Below are positions 1-12,849 of a DNA stretch of 64,000 bases, in pieces (positions within the stretch are counted from its first letter, which is position 1; each line of letters opens with the position of its first letter). The translations under genes and the position numbers were made by a program. A model generated the notes under the pieces. That model was not told the origin of the DNA. It saw only the letters and a list, made by a program, of their open reading frames with translations, and did no database searches. Origin of the DNA: Gymnogyps californianus (taxonomy: Eukaryota; Chordata; Aves; Accipitriformes; Cathartidae); NCBI RefSeq assembly GCF_018139145.2, contig NC_059500.1:33399437-33463436 (forward strand). Reading direction: 5' to 3'.

Positions 1-3000
1 CACTGATGTGGTTCTGTTTTGCTAGCCACCAAATTTTCGGTGCTCAGCAGGGCTCAAACAACAGAAGTCCCAGGTAACGGATTTTGTTCCAGCAACACAG
101 ACCTATAAATCCTGGTCTTGACCATGCAATATAAACAATAAGCAGTATTTCTTGACGAGTGAAGTATACCAAAAGAACCAAGAGAAGTATAAACGATGTT
201 AGCTAGACTGAGTTTGGGTGGAATTTGGGTTATATAGGTGAAAGTAGGGCTTAACTAGGGCATACTGCCCAAAACAAGACCAGCCTGCAAAACACTTCCA
301 GTAGTATCTGTTGGTTGTTGCATTTACATATTGGTAATGCCAGAGGTGATTATTTCATATGCCACATCCCATGCATGATAATTTTGCACACATATTTCAG
401 GAGTTTGCCGTAGATATTGAAACAATAACTGAGTAGCCTCTGCTAGCTGACGTTATTTCTCAGATACATTCAAGTGAGAACTACCATTTCAGAGTGAGCA
501 ATTGACAGTCTGGTTGTGGCTGGGATGGAGGCAACAGTACTGAAGCAAGAAATCCCAGAGCAACTTGACAGGCAAATGTAAGAAAACAAAGGGGAAGAGG
601 GCAGAGAAAATGGGTTGGTGGGTGTACATGTGTATGAATGAGAAGAAGATCCTTTTATTTTGTTTTTCATTTTTGACAGCTATCTATCAGATTATCCTTC
701 CATGCAGAAAAATGACAGCAACACAGTAGAGATACCCGAGCTTGCTTTAAACTGACTGCACTGAATACCTAGCAGGTTAGCTACATCATTGTAGAGCTCA
801 GTGGGGAATTTGCCCTAATGAGATATTAACTGGCACGTTTATGTACTAACAGCTACTTAGTGTTGTTATCAATAGTACTAATGGGTACATATTATCAACA
901 CTCAATGATGCCAATAATGTCTTTCTGGTTTGAGCTGTTAGATGATATTCTGTCAAAGGCTTAGGAACCAGCTTCTTTAGAATGATACAACTATATAGCA
1001 GAAAATTTAATGAAGAGATCTTGAGGAAATATTGCATTGTCCTGACCTTTCCAGTGGATTTGTGAAAGAAAGGCATGATTTGACCTCTGAAATAACCATC
1101 AGGTTTCATAAGTACATTTGCAATCATTTATCCATTTAAGTTCTAATGCAGAACAGAAGTAATAATTTTGACACGTTAGAAGAAAACATGACTGAAATCT
1201 GTCAGTATGACATTTCAGTAAATGTGCTACATCCTGTCTGTAGTTAGTGTTGGATGGAGCTGTTACCAGTTCAAGACCTTCTGTAATTAGGTCCTCTGAA
1301 CATTAACAAAAGTCTGAAAATTATGTAAATGGTATAGAGAGGTTTTTAGGTCAATTCTGCTTGTATTTAATTTAAAATGTACAAAGGTGATAGTGAAATT
1401 CAAAAAAAGAATCCAAATATTCAAAATATGGTATGTAGGATATGTGCTTTTTTGCAAAATATGTGTTGTGTTTCATGCTAAAAGATATTTTACCATTTAC
1501 AAGTATGTACAGCTTTCTGTGCTGTGCAACATGCAAGGGGTATCTAGCTAAGAGGCTGGCTAGGTTATTGCAAAAAGTTTTGGCAACTTAAATGAAGATT
1601 CTTAAACTGTCTAACAGATAAACCTCCCTTCTGAAATAATATTATCATTTTATGATAATCTGATTTTTATGTATATATATCCTTTCCATAAACCTAACAG
1701 CTGCTTTCTAACCTTCAGGTATTTTTTAATAATAGAAAGAATACTTATAAACTTTACTCTGTCTTGGATGTTCTCTCTGAAAATTTCCTGATTAATAATA
1801 AAACTGTAGAAGTATTACTTTTGCTTCCTTCATAATCTCAGCTATTTTTTGAACACATTATTCTATGGAAAAAAAATATCGAGCTATGTAAAGTGCCACC
1901 ACCTCACCAATTTGGTGGTAAAAATATATACTAGTTATGGGTTGTACGCTTCATAACTGGAAGAAGCCCATATACTTGCAAATACTAGTTTGTGGAGAGT
2001 AGCTCATCATGCAAGTCTGAACGTCCAGTTTTAGAAAAGCTAACAATGAACTGAATGAAAGAGATGGAGGTTTCATCAGAAACTTTGATCATGTAAAGCA
2101 CAGAAACATTTTAGGCAGAAGCAGCTTTTCTTTTTAGACACTATATGGCACAGAAAACCTTTCTGAAGGAGGAAAATAAAACTCCTTAAACTCTGGTAGC
2201 TTGGAAAAGTCTTAATTTAAAAAATCTCTCCACAAGAACTTTACTCAGTAGAAGACTATGCCTCAGAAATTTCAAGAGGAAAAAATTTATTTTGTAAAAG
2301 TGAAATGGAAATAGCTGCTTAACAGAGTAGAATTTTATCTATAGACTCATTCCTGCTTCACCATAATAGTGGTTTCATAAGCATTAATTTATTTCTTTAT
2401 CAGCAGTAATATTCTGTTCATAAACTCTTGCAGAGAACAGAGACTAAAGCTGTGTAAGTATCCTTTTGCTGTAGGTATCAAAATGCTAAAGAAATGTCAT
2501 TCAAAATAAGAACTCTTGCTCTCAAATACCTTTTTTTCACCTAGACTTCTACATGAGACAGGAATATCTCTGTGTATTTTGGAAGCTATACAGCCCAAAG
2601 GACCAGGATATGAGGTAACTTTTAAAATTCAGATTTTTGGTAATCCTTCTGGTAACATTATGGAAAAGGCTGTGACAAAATGAATCTTGGAGTATACGGG
2701 CACTCCTGGCGTCCTTACCAGGCAAGTACTGTTGCAAGTACTTGACCCTAGGCTCAGCTCATGCTTGTTGCCTTGCTTGGTTCCCTGGCAAGGCACAGGG
2801 ATCAAGGAACATTTTCCATTGTCAGTTCAGGGCCATGCATACGTACCTGGGGTAGCTCTGGGCAGATTCTTGCATACTAACAATTTTCTTTTTCATCTGA
2901 TGCTCTGCTTAGACAAATATCCCATTGCAGATGGTGCCCTTTGCAAAGCTCTATGCTGATGTGCATAGGCTGCTTTCTATCTACACAACACTTAAAGACG

Positions 3001-5476
3001 TTGTTCAAACGTACCCTGGGTAGCCTTATGTTAGCCTCGTCTAAACTGTCATTGGGAGTGTGGCCAGGAGAAAGAAAGTATGGAGACAGTGTCCCTGTTG
3101 CGTGACTATCTCTGGCTTTCAACCAGCACACTCCTGTGCACTGCAAAGGCAGAGGAGAGCAATTTCAGTTTAAAGTTTGGCTTTCAGTGCAGGTCACCTG
3201 AACCTAAAAATCAACACACAGATATTCATGCTGACATTATTACCTCTGTTAGATGTTTTTGATTGCAGTGTTGGGTATGAAGTTATATTTTCTCCGGAAG
3301 TGCCTAAAACTGCACAATAGCCTCGACTCCTTTTTCCAGGAAAAATCTACAGAAAGAGTCTCCTTTGCCCTTAAGACTTGTGGTTTCCATTCACTTTGCT
3401 TGATATGTGTACTTAAACGCATTATAGCATCTGGAGTGGCTGCAATCGTTCTTGAGACAGTGCAGTGAACTATAGAATAAAGTACCATGCAGGTGTTCCC
3501 CTCCTACTGTATTATGCTTTTTCTGGTTGTGGATCTATAACATGACTAATGGACCACACATTAACAGGCACCACATCAGCTTCTGCATCTTTCAAATGCT
3601 GAAGTATAAAAATAATTTGACATTTCTGCTTTATTATGTGGAAGAAAGCAAAGGTTGTAGCGTAGTTTCCAGTGGGATGTGAGGCTAAACTACATCACAA
3701 AAAAAGGAAAACAACCCCATAAATAAAACCCAAAGGTAATTAATAATGCTATAAATGTATACTGAGCTGCTGTGTCCAGTTCGAGACACACTGAAGCTTC
3801 TGTGCCTGATCTATTGCCCTCAACAGCACAGGGATTTTGCTAGCAAGACTGCATAACTGCAAATATAATTGCCTTATTGATTTCTTTCCCCTTAGATATC
3901 AATGTGTGCAGCAGTAGAAGAGAGCTGTGCTAAACACAGACACATCTGCAATGTCTCTGAGTTGCAGGCGACATCTGCATGTTTTCTTTGCAATCCTGTT
4001 TCCATATACGCTTCGCAATACAACCATCCCTGGTATGCTGCATTCAGGGCAGCGGGCCACACTTCCAGATGTCCACAATGTTAAAAAATTGGAAATGCAC
4101 AACTCCAGCGTTCAGGACTTGAGATAAAGCAAAGTGCTGGTAGCAAACAATCAGTGGCATCTAGTTGAACTTCAGGCTACTGAATTACATTGGAAGGAAT
4201 GTGGCAGTATTTCCCATTTTTGTTTTTCTAGCCTGGCAGGCTTTTCTAGTCTTTCAAATTCCCAGCTCTGCCAGAAAATGTAGCTGCTAATACAGCTTGC
4301 ATTAACTTTGAAGAACATCCCTTTAGTGAGAAAGACTAATAAGCTGTTTAAGCTAAATTTGCAATTCAAAAGAAGTAATCCCAAAACACAATTTTCTTAA
4401 AAAAGTCAATAAGAAAGCACAAAATCTTTAAGGAGGGTTAATTAAACCTTCCACTCTTTTAAATGCTACAGAATCTGTTATAGTTAAACTCTGAGCTAAA
4501 CCTATGAGGCATCTCTGATGATTCCCAATGCAAGCTAGCAGGTCAGCATTCAGCACCAGGCAGCACGTAGTGCTCCAGAGACTGGACCTAATTGAGTGAT
4601 GCTTTTCTTCTGTTTGCCGCATATAAGAGGTGTGATTGATTTAAATTGCACTTAGTTTTATGAGGCTCTGAACATCTTAATTTTCTGCTCCAAACTCTAA
4701 GGATGAATTTGTCTAAAAGGGTATAATTTATTATTTTGTTTTTAGTTTTCTGTAAAACAGATTAGATTAAAAAAAAGGAGCATAAACTGAAGAAATTCTT
4801 ATCAGCCATTTTACATATAGGTTTGCCTCATTTATCTCTTTTCTAAGTTCTCTTTAATGTTAAATTACTCAACATACCAACCTCAGGGTTTTTGTAGCGG
4901 AGTTGTATGTCAAGATTTTTACGTGAATATCTCTGCCACCAAAATCCAGTTTCCTTTGCTTCCATATGCAAATGAGATCTACCTTATCAAGAGGTCACAA
5001 CGAACAGGAAAATTTAATTTTATGTTCTCATAAGGTACTAAAACCTGCAAGAGAAGCACTATATCTTCTTGTGGTTTCAAGAAAACCATTTGCCTTTATG
5101 TAGTGCAACAAACCTAAGTGTTTAAATGTTACTTACACAGATCAGATCTAACTTCAAATAAGGCTCTTCATTTATATGAATGTGGTTTTTTTCCTTACTG
5201 TAGGATCTAAATGCAAGTATGGCAACACTAACTTCATATTCTGTATTGAAAACTGTGTTAGAAAGCCACATTAGTGAACTTTTTGAAAATTACAGAGCTT
5301 ATTTCTGTCACCTCAAACAAATATACTACTACATACCATACATACAGATAGGCTCTAATATTTGAACAGGAGAAATTATAGCTTTACACTAGACATGGAA
5401 TAAATAAAATTGTATGCCATGACTGTTTTGACTATAGGCACTTCTCCCAGAGTAAGTGAGCAACTACATAAGGAGT

Positions 5477-5621
5477 GTTTCTGTAGTGTAGTGGTTATCA
5501 CGTTTGCCTCACATGCAAAACGTCCCTGGTTTGTAACTGAGCAGACAACACTTAATTATTTCTATACTGTTGGATTCAATGATTTTAAGGGTCTTTTGCA
5601 ACCTAAATGATTCTATGATTC
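5477..5621 (+). mobile_element. tRNA-Val-headed, CR1-tailed SINE-like retroposon
   Basis: Positions 5477-5549 align along their length with a vertebrate tRNA-Val: the start GTTTCTGTAGTGTAGTGG, an intact 5-bp anticodon stem (TTTGC/GCAAA) and anticodon CAC at 5510-5512. The A box (TAGTGTAGTGG) fits the pol III consensus. The B box (GGTTTGTAACT) is decayed, and the T stem and acceptor stem have mismatches, so it is not a working tRNA. After an 18-nt spacer, 5568-5621 matches the 3' end of avian CR1 LINEs, finishing in ATGATTCTATGATT. This head-plus-tail layout is that of a SINE mobilised by CR1. Zebra finch TguSINE1 has the same plan but, as I recall, a tRNA-Ile head. No clear target-site duplication is visible, as is common for CR1. 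Confidence 0.75.
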
Positions 5622-7969
5622 AAAGTATGGAAAGCAGAGGTTCATCTGTCGTCACCACGTAAATGAAAATTACTTTATTGGACTGGAGTTGTGTCTTGGT
5701 ATGGTTGACATTTACGTATATTCTTTTTCATTCATGTGTAATGTACCAGGCTGAAAACCTACAATTATTGCTGCAGAAGAGCAAGCATTTTCCCAGAAAT
5801 GAAATTTGAAGACTTTATTAGCAACCTTCAAGAATTTGAAGTTGCAGGTTATCAGAGCCTAGTGCAATCAAAGAATTTGGGCTATGTTTTTCAAAACACC
5901 AAAATTTACTTGTAATGGAGGGAAAAACTATTTTAAGAAGTGATATTAGGAAACTGTGAAATGAAAAAATAAGTCTTTTTATTTTCTGCAATGATGATAA
6001 TCTATTGTATTTATTTCTACTCAGTGGTCTGTTAATTTACATGATGCTGTCTCAAAAAAAAAAGGGGGTTTTTAACTAAGAAGTACCCTCAGAGCCATAC
6101 TTTTAAACTAAGAGGTTCAAAATAGGAGATTACCAAAAGAGTTATTGAAATTTTGATTGTGTGTTGTTTTCTTTTCTGCATGTGGTTAGCTAGTATTTAA
6201 GTAGCTATTTCATCAAAAGTGGTACTGTTTTGTATTCCTTTTCTGTATCAGGACTCTGAATTCAAAAGCATATTTGAAATCCATGGATGTTGCATTGATG
6301 GGGAGATAAATTCTTTGCAGAAATGTTGCACATGTATTCATATATAATACAATAAATAATATTTATATATAATAATATGGAAAAGTAATATTTTTATATA
6401 TATATGCACACATACGGTTCTTTCTTGGGTTCCTATAACCTAAAATCAGATTCTAGTGGAAGTTTGGACCTTACAGATAGTGATTTCTGTTACAGTAGAA
6501 GCACAATACCAGGTATTAAATGAAGAAGATATAATAGCTTTACTTTCAACAGTACATGTAAACATGTGGTAAAGCACATCTGATTGATTATGCAGTGATT
6601 GTGTGCTATTTATGGCCTAATTGCTCCAAAGGACATAACTGGGTTGATTGCATAAACTACAAATAGTTTCTTTCTTACACAAGCCTTCTGTGCTTATATT
6701 GACTTGACTGTTTTACACAAGAGAAACTGGTTTAAAATCTAGCACAGAAAAATAACAAATCAAGTATGTTAAAAGATGTTCAGCTTCCAAAAATGAATAC
6801 ATGTCTTTTAGTATGTTATACGGGAATACTGAACTCGAATGAAACTGAACTCATGCTTTTGCATTAAATAGATTTCAGAGACTAAATAGCAAATCAATAG
6901 GAAGTCTTATCAACTTCTTTTTTACCCCAGACCTTGCATTAAAAATAGTATTTGTACAACTGTAAACGTTGTTGTAAAACTCTTTCTTAGGTAGGCTGTA
7001 GCTCTGCTGTGCTACAACAGAACCTCTTCCTTGGCTAATCTGAACACTTTGGGACTGTATCATCATTTAGAGTACAGAAAGTTTATTACATTGCACATTA
7101 CATATTCTTCAAAAGTGTTGCTTTGATTTTTAAGTGGAAATGAGTGCTTTTAGTCTGAGACAAAAAAAAAGAAACAGAAATGTTAAACATTTTTGCTGGA
7201 GTTGAAAGACCTGAAGCATTGTTAACATAGGCAATGCAGAGCTGTTCAGATTAGCTGTTCAGATTATTCTGTCACCGCCTATATCCTCTTACAGGAGATA
7301 AATGCAATGTTATGTTGATGTATTTAGAGTGTCCTTGCTTCTCATCTGTGCTAGGCTTGACCATATTTTGGAGTGGTAGGAAGAAATCACTTTCTGGCTT
7401 CTGTCACCAGCCCCTATGCACTACTCTGAACTGTAGTAAAGTGGTGGAAAGGCTTTATCCTGTTGTAAGAGTGATCTGAACTGCTCAGTGCTCTTTCTTC
7501 ATAAAGTCAACAGCAGAGAGATGGAGAGAAGATAAGGAAGGGAACAGCTTGTGGGGAGCATCCCATGGGGATGGGACTGCTGCAAGGTAGAAGCGTCCCT
7601 GAATGGTGTTGCTTCTGAATGGAGTATACTACCTCCCCTGGGCATTACAATTTCTGCATACTAGAAAGTTACAGATCAAAATCTTATTTTAAAAAAGAAA
7701 AAGCATTGCCATTAGGCTGCTGTAGTGTTTTTTTAAACAAAGTGTATGCCTGTTGATAAGACTGAAGATGATGTAACAGCTGTTCTTTTTATCAGCGTGT
7801 GAAAATTTCAGGTTTACCAAGAAGCACACAAGGCAACTTAATTCATCCTGAGATTTCAGAGCATAAGACTAACTAATTCTGAGTTCTGGGGAAAAAGTCA
7901 CATTTGGAGCAGTTGAAAGGTGTCATCTAGCACTGGCAAGCAGGGAACCGTAATTCAAAATATCTAAGG

Positions 7970-8110
7970 CCGGTTTTAAGCTCTGTCAGTCAGCCAGTCT
8001 GAGCCTCAGTTTACCAAGGTATATGAGAAATCTAAGTATCTCAACACTTACTGGATTAATACTTGGAAGAAGCTAGGAATTTTTAGATAAATAGTGTTAT
8101 AAAAGACTAA
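7970..8110 (+). repeat. Ancient L2/L3/MIR-class relic
   Basis: The segment contains GAGCCTCAGTTTACC, then GGATTAATACTTGG, then GTGTTATAAAAGA. These words occur in this order in the 3' part of old CR1-L3/L2/MIR-type retroposons shared by birds, reptiles and mammals. Similarity is judged from memory of the consensus and is patchy, as expected for a very old copy. Confidence 0.4.
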
Positions 8111-11100
8111 AGAGTAATTTTGGAGAACTATTTTTAAGCTATTTTTGTTTGCCCTTTTATTGGCAGTAAGATAAACAATCCTGGATTTTCCTATTACATT
8201 ACCTTAAATAACACAAGCATGGCAACACTATTATTTTTCTAAAGAGGATCATTGCAATGTAAAGGTAATTTTTATACATAGAAAATGCTGTACCCCTCCA
8301 AAAGCCAATATTGTAAGTTATATCTTATTTCAATTTAATTTGTTTTGATGAGATGATCTTACAAGACTGCTTGTGTGCCTGAAATGTTAAGTAGTTGTCT
8401 GCTGGCCACAGCAGGTATTTTTTTCCATGTGATAATGTCCCTGGTCACTATTGTAAAGTGAAGAAAGATTGTTTTCAAAGGTAAACATAAAATGTATTTT
8501 AACCCTTACACAGCAGAAAACTTACAAATTCCAATACTGAATATCGTTCTTTTTTACCTCTGTCTTCAAATCATACATCGTTCCATTTTCATACTTTCAT
8601 TTCATTGTTTCTTTCACTTACAGATTTATTTGCAAACCTGTCGTGATATGTTCCGAAATCCACACCAAAAAGAAATGGAGAGTGGGCGATTTTTAAATTG
8701 TCCTGTTTCTTTCTGATATCACATCCTTATCACATATCATAGCAGGATTATCACCAGTGCTTATGCCCAGAACTAGGCCCAAAGCAGTTTTGTTATAAAA
8801 TGATAAGGAATGGTTAAAAATATTGCCTGTCTTGAAACACAGGATGGATGTCTTTAAAGAACCTGACAATTCAAAAACCATTCTTGCATCATCTTTTTCA
8901 TGTTACTTCTCTTATTCCTTTCTCCTTCCTCATTCTGTTTATTATTTGGGCTTTTTCTCCTTACTATCTTTGTATTTTTTCCCCACTTGCTTCCTTTCTT
9001 TTTTCATCTTTTGTTCTCCAGTCTCCTGTCTCCACTCCCCAGAACCTTTTACTTTCAAGTCTAGGGCCAGCCTATGATCACCCCTTCATTTGAACTTTGC
9101 CTTCTGAAGGCCAAAGCACAAATAAGAAGAGTCATCCTGATTTCAGTGATCCCTTTTTTCACTTTTCCTCTTCCCTGCAATTACAGTTTGAAAGCAAACA
9201 GCACTCGCCTTATCACTGAAAAACAGTGTATGCGTGAGGCACTCGGGGAATGCAGCAGTGTTAGTCTCTGTTCCCATCCCTTCAAAGTTAAAGAATGATG
9301 AAACCACCTGTAACTCGTAGTCATACCATTTCTCTCCTTCATACCTCATTTTCTGAGAAGGAGTATCTCATCCTGAAATCCTGACAGTGTGAAATTATAG
9401 ACATGATCTGGACTGTGAATGAAAATTTTGTGTTCTAATGCAATTGTGTTTCTGTGTATCAGCTGGATCAGTCACGTTATATATTTTCACATCTAGTTAT
9501 TTCCAGATCAAATAATTTGGCTGGCAAAGTGGTAAATAGAAGTGGAAAATATTGGATAGGTGTATCTTTAGATAACACTTTCCGTGCTGTTTATATACAT
9601 GGATATTTTATGCTTATATAACTCTTTTTCTCAGTAGACAGTGTTCAATACCTTTCCTCTTCTGGACCTATGCTCTTTCTTTTGAAGCTTTATTACTACC
9701 CAGTGTCACTTATATGTGTCCATAACCTCTTGTGGGCGTACTCGAAGGCCTTGAGGTGCTGATATGGTCAAAGGCAATCCCCCCTGTGATTTCTGCTCAG
9801 AGTCTAGAATCCAGATGTTCCACACAATAATTTAAAAGTTTTCCATACTCAAAGAGAAACCAGATCAAAGACATCATCATACAATTAATTTTTCTTAGGG
9901 AGTCAGAGAGTAAGACCGGCTATTACTTATTTTAAAGTGTTACTTGTGTGGAGGAATAGTCATGCTTACATAGAAATTATGTGGACCATACATAGGCATC
10001 ATAACATTTTAAAACACTTAGAGTGTTTTGAAATTAAGCCTTATTGGCTGAATTGAAGAGCATTAGTGGTAACAGCAGAGTACAGACATAATAAGTCTCA
10101 TTCTTTGTCCTGTAATCCTCAGAATTTTTAAGAATGTTCAGGCTTCATTAACAACTCAGACATTTTTATCACCTTGCAGTATTCAAGATATGTAGCTCTC
10201 TCCTGCATTCAGAACAGGAATTACTTCTTGATTGGTGCAACTAATTGTTGAGAAGCATGACTTTTTGATAGCAGCTTCTTCATAGAAAGGCTTTGCAGCT
10301 CAGTGTGTGCTTCTGGCCATCTGGATACACTGCCTAGCACGTCCCTGAATATGCAACATAGGGTGGCTTTCATCTCACACCACCTATCGCAATCTAAAAG
10401 TTAAGATACCTAATCAAGTCATGGCTAGTCAGTAGGGATGGACAAACATCTTTAGAGGCCAGTTCACCCCATCCCAAGACAGGTGTCTTACCACACGTAA
10501 GCTTAATTGCCCTTTGCAATGATGACTAGCTTAACTTGATGCTTAACTTTTAGGGACGACTACATTTTAGTATAATGTTTGATCCTCTACACGTTCATAA
10601 TTTTTTCTAGAGACACTTAAATTGTATTTCAGATTGGTTCTGAGTGTATTCACTGAACAATGTTTTAAACTTCATCTGATTGAGGAGATCAGTTTAGGAT
10701 GATGGAAATGAAAATGTGCTATTGTTCTCCATTTGTTATCAGTGAGAATAATGTTCCAAATAACCAGGAAACAGTGTGGACTTTTACACTGAGGAGAGAT
10801 GTGGAAACTGGCTTCTAAAGCAAATAATTTTGGCTCTGGCACTGATTTGTTTGTCTTGCGCATCTCTAAACTAATTCTTACCCTGATAGTAAGACAGGGT
10901 TATTGGCTTCAGACTACTTTGAAGAGTTCAGTTTGAAGAGGTACCCCCCCCCCAAAAAAAAAGAAAAAAGAAGGAACTTCTTATCAAACATGACCCAGTT
11001 AATTGGTAAAACATCTTCTCTTTGCATCATTTGTTGCTAAGGTTGTTAATTTTCTACCTGGTATGTGTATTTCCATGACAAGTGTACTACATAGGAAGTT

Positions 11101-11959
11101 ATCTTCAAATGAGCAGTTAGGGCCATATTCTCATAACATAGTTCCTTATTCTTCCACAACTTCCCTTAAAGAAAATGAGACAATTCACAGAAGAATGTGG
11201 TTCTCAGTGCAAAAGAGGATGAAAAATACAGATATACTTTCCGACTATTTCACATTTATATGCATACATTACAGATGAACAAATGATTAAAAGAAACAGA
11301 AAGTTCTTCAAGTTGTAAGAGATGTCAAAAAGGAGTAACACACAATTGGCATAACTTCATTTGATATGGTAACTGGGGATCTGAGAATGAATATATCTTT
11401 CTGACACCAAAACTAGAGGAACAGTGACGTGCAACTAAATTACAAACTTACCGCGTTGGAGAAACTGTAGTGTTTTAAAACACTAATAAGTCTTAAGGCA
11501 CACACATTGAGAAGGAGCAAACAGACACATGCTCCCGTGAAGGAAAATGAAGTTAACCAGATTTAAGCAACAAGTGTACAACTGACACTGGTGATCTTCA
11601 GTTGGCTAGATGAACTCCTTGTGCAGACAATTACCATTTCATTCTGGATTGCCTTAAAAAATCTGCCTGTAATTATGATACTAATTTGAATCAGCTCGAA
11701 AAATTTCATTTATTTTTTTGTATTTGCCATCTTAGTGCTGTTTGTTAGTGTTTCTTAATCATTTAGGCTTGAGATCAGAGCAAAACTGCCATTAGTTCTA
11801 ACAGCGTTAGCTACAGGGATTAGGAATATATATGACAAGAAAATTTGGGTTATCGCTTTTGGTTTGGGTTTTTTGGTTTTGGGGTTTTTTTTGGTAAATG
11901 GAAGATATTATCTGCAGACAGCATTACAGCAATTACAGCTGTGTAGCTGCCGTACTGTA

Positions 11960-12140
11960 CGGGAACGAGTTTGTCAGCCCCCCGACGCCTGCAGCAACAG
12001 CAGGTGTCTCCGCTTCCCAGCACATCCTGCCGCAGCCCCAGCGCCCGCCCGCCCGCTCGGCCCTGGCTCCCCTCCGGCCCGGCCCGGCCCGGCCCGGCCT
12101 GCCCAAACCGGGCGCTGCTTTCGCACCCCAGGCTGAGCTA
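11960..12140. other. Small GC-rich spur upstream of main CpG island
   Basis: An abrupt GC-rich block in AT-rich surroundings, with many CpGs. It lies about 0.7 kb before the main island and is separated from it by AT-rich sequence. It could be an outlying promoter or enhancer segment; frames open through it are by-products of base composition. Confidence 0.5.
12075..12099 (+). repeat. (CGGCC)5 pentanucleotide repeat
   Basis: Five perfect consecutive copies of CGGCC inside the GC-rich spur. Such tracts are prone to length change and to assembly collapse. Confidence 0.9.
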
Positions 12141-12393
12141 TCGGCAGCAATAAAACCTACCCGCTTTGCTGTAAAGAAAAAGATGCTTTAATGGCGCACA
12201 AGTGCCTAGTATGCGAAGTGCAAGGAGCAAAATTCCATCCATAGGCAAAATAATGGATGCAAGTTATGCAAGTTACCAGTTTCGCAAGGCAGGTTTCCCC
12301 TTGGTAGAGTAGCTACTATCCTCGCTATTTATGACTGCTTTTGATATTTAAAACATACTAACATTTGTTTATCGTGCAAAGGCTGTGTTAAAA

Positions 12394-12416
12394 GGGGTGG
12401 GGGGTGGGGGGGTGGG
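12394..12416 (+). promoter_or_regulatory. G-quadruplex motif upstream of promoter
   Basis: Four G-runs of 4, 6, 7 and 3 separated by single T residues, which is a textbook intramolecular G-quadruplex pattern with 1-nt loops. It lies about 0.6-0.7 kb upstream of the likely transcription start. Folding and function are inferred, not shown. Confidence 0.7.
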
Positions 12417-12849
12417 ACGACATTTGTCAGCCTCTTTTGGGCTGTCTTTTGTATAAAGACACAAGTAGTGGTTGCTTAGTTTCACAAAACATTTTCGTTT
12501 CCCGTGCTCCGTGCTGCAACTTTAGTCGGGAAACAGGCTCACAGGTCTGATTTACCTGAAATATTTGGGGAATAACAAGTATCTCCACTTAAATATGCAA
12601 AAAATGCATAGAAGTGGAAAAGTAATGATGTCCTTCCTTTCTGAAGCAGTACCGGCGGGGAGCACATGACGTTTGTTTTTCTGCGGATCTGGGTCTCCTG
12701 ACAGAGCCGAGGACCAGCTCCGGCGCGTGGGACCTAAAGAGCTTTGGCGATTTTGTTCCTCAGTCACCTGCTAGGTAGGTACCCGTCCTTCGCCGGGCTT
12801 GAACAAAATGACCTCTGAGGGCCCTGTGTAGCTTTCAACTTTGCCTGCA

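Larger units (their letters stand above)
1..11900. other. Upstream flanking DNA, no gene seen
   Basis: AT-rich unique sequence lying 5' of the MEGF10 promoter. Open frames here are short (under about 95 codons), show no recognisable domain, and are not joined by plausible splice signals. In mammals the next gene upstream of MEGF10 is C5orf63 (glutaredoxin-like); I looked for its thioredoxin-fold CPxC motif among the open frames and did not see it. The stretch contains the retroposon at 5477-5621, an old repeat relic near 7970-8110, a pyrimidine-rich block near 8890-9050 and AT-rich runs near 6325-6410. The remainder shows no feature I can name. Confidence 0.6.

Noticed and set aside
5477..5549. 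Functional tRNA-Val gene
   Set aside because: The anticodon arm is intact, but the T stem and acceptor stem are mismatched, the B box is decayed, no pol III T-run terminator follows directly, and a CR1 tail is attached.
8880..9060. Pyrimidine-rich stretch ending in CCCCAG, like a splice acceptor, upstream of the promoter
   Set aside because: No exon-like open sequence or donor follows, and it lies outside the gene. Treated as low-complexity DNA.
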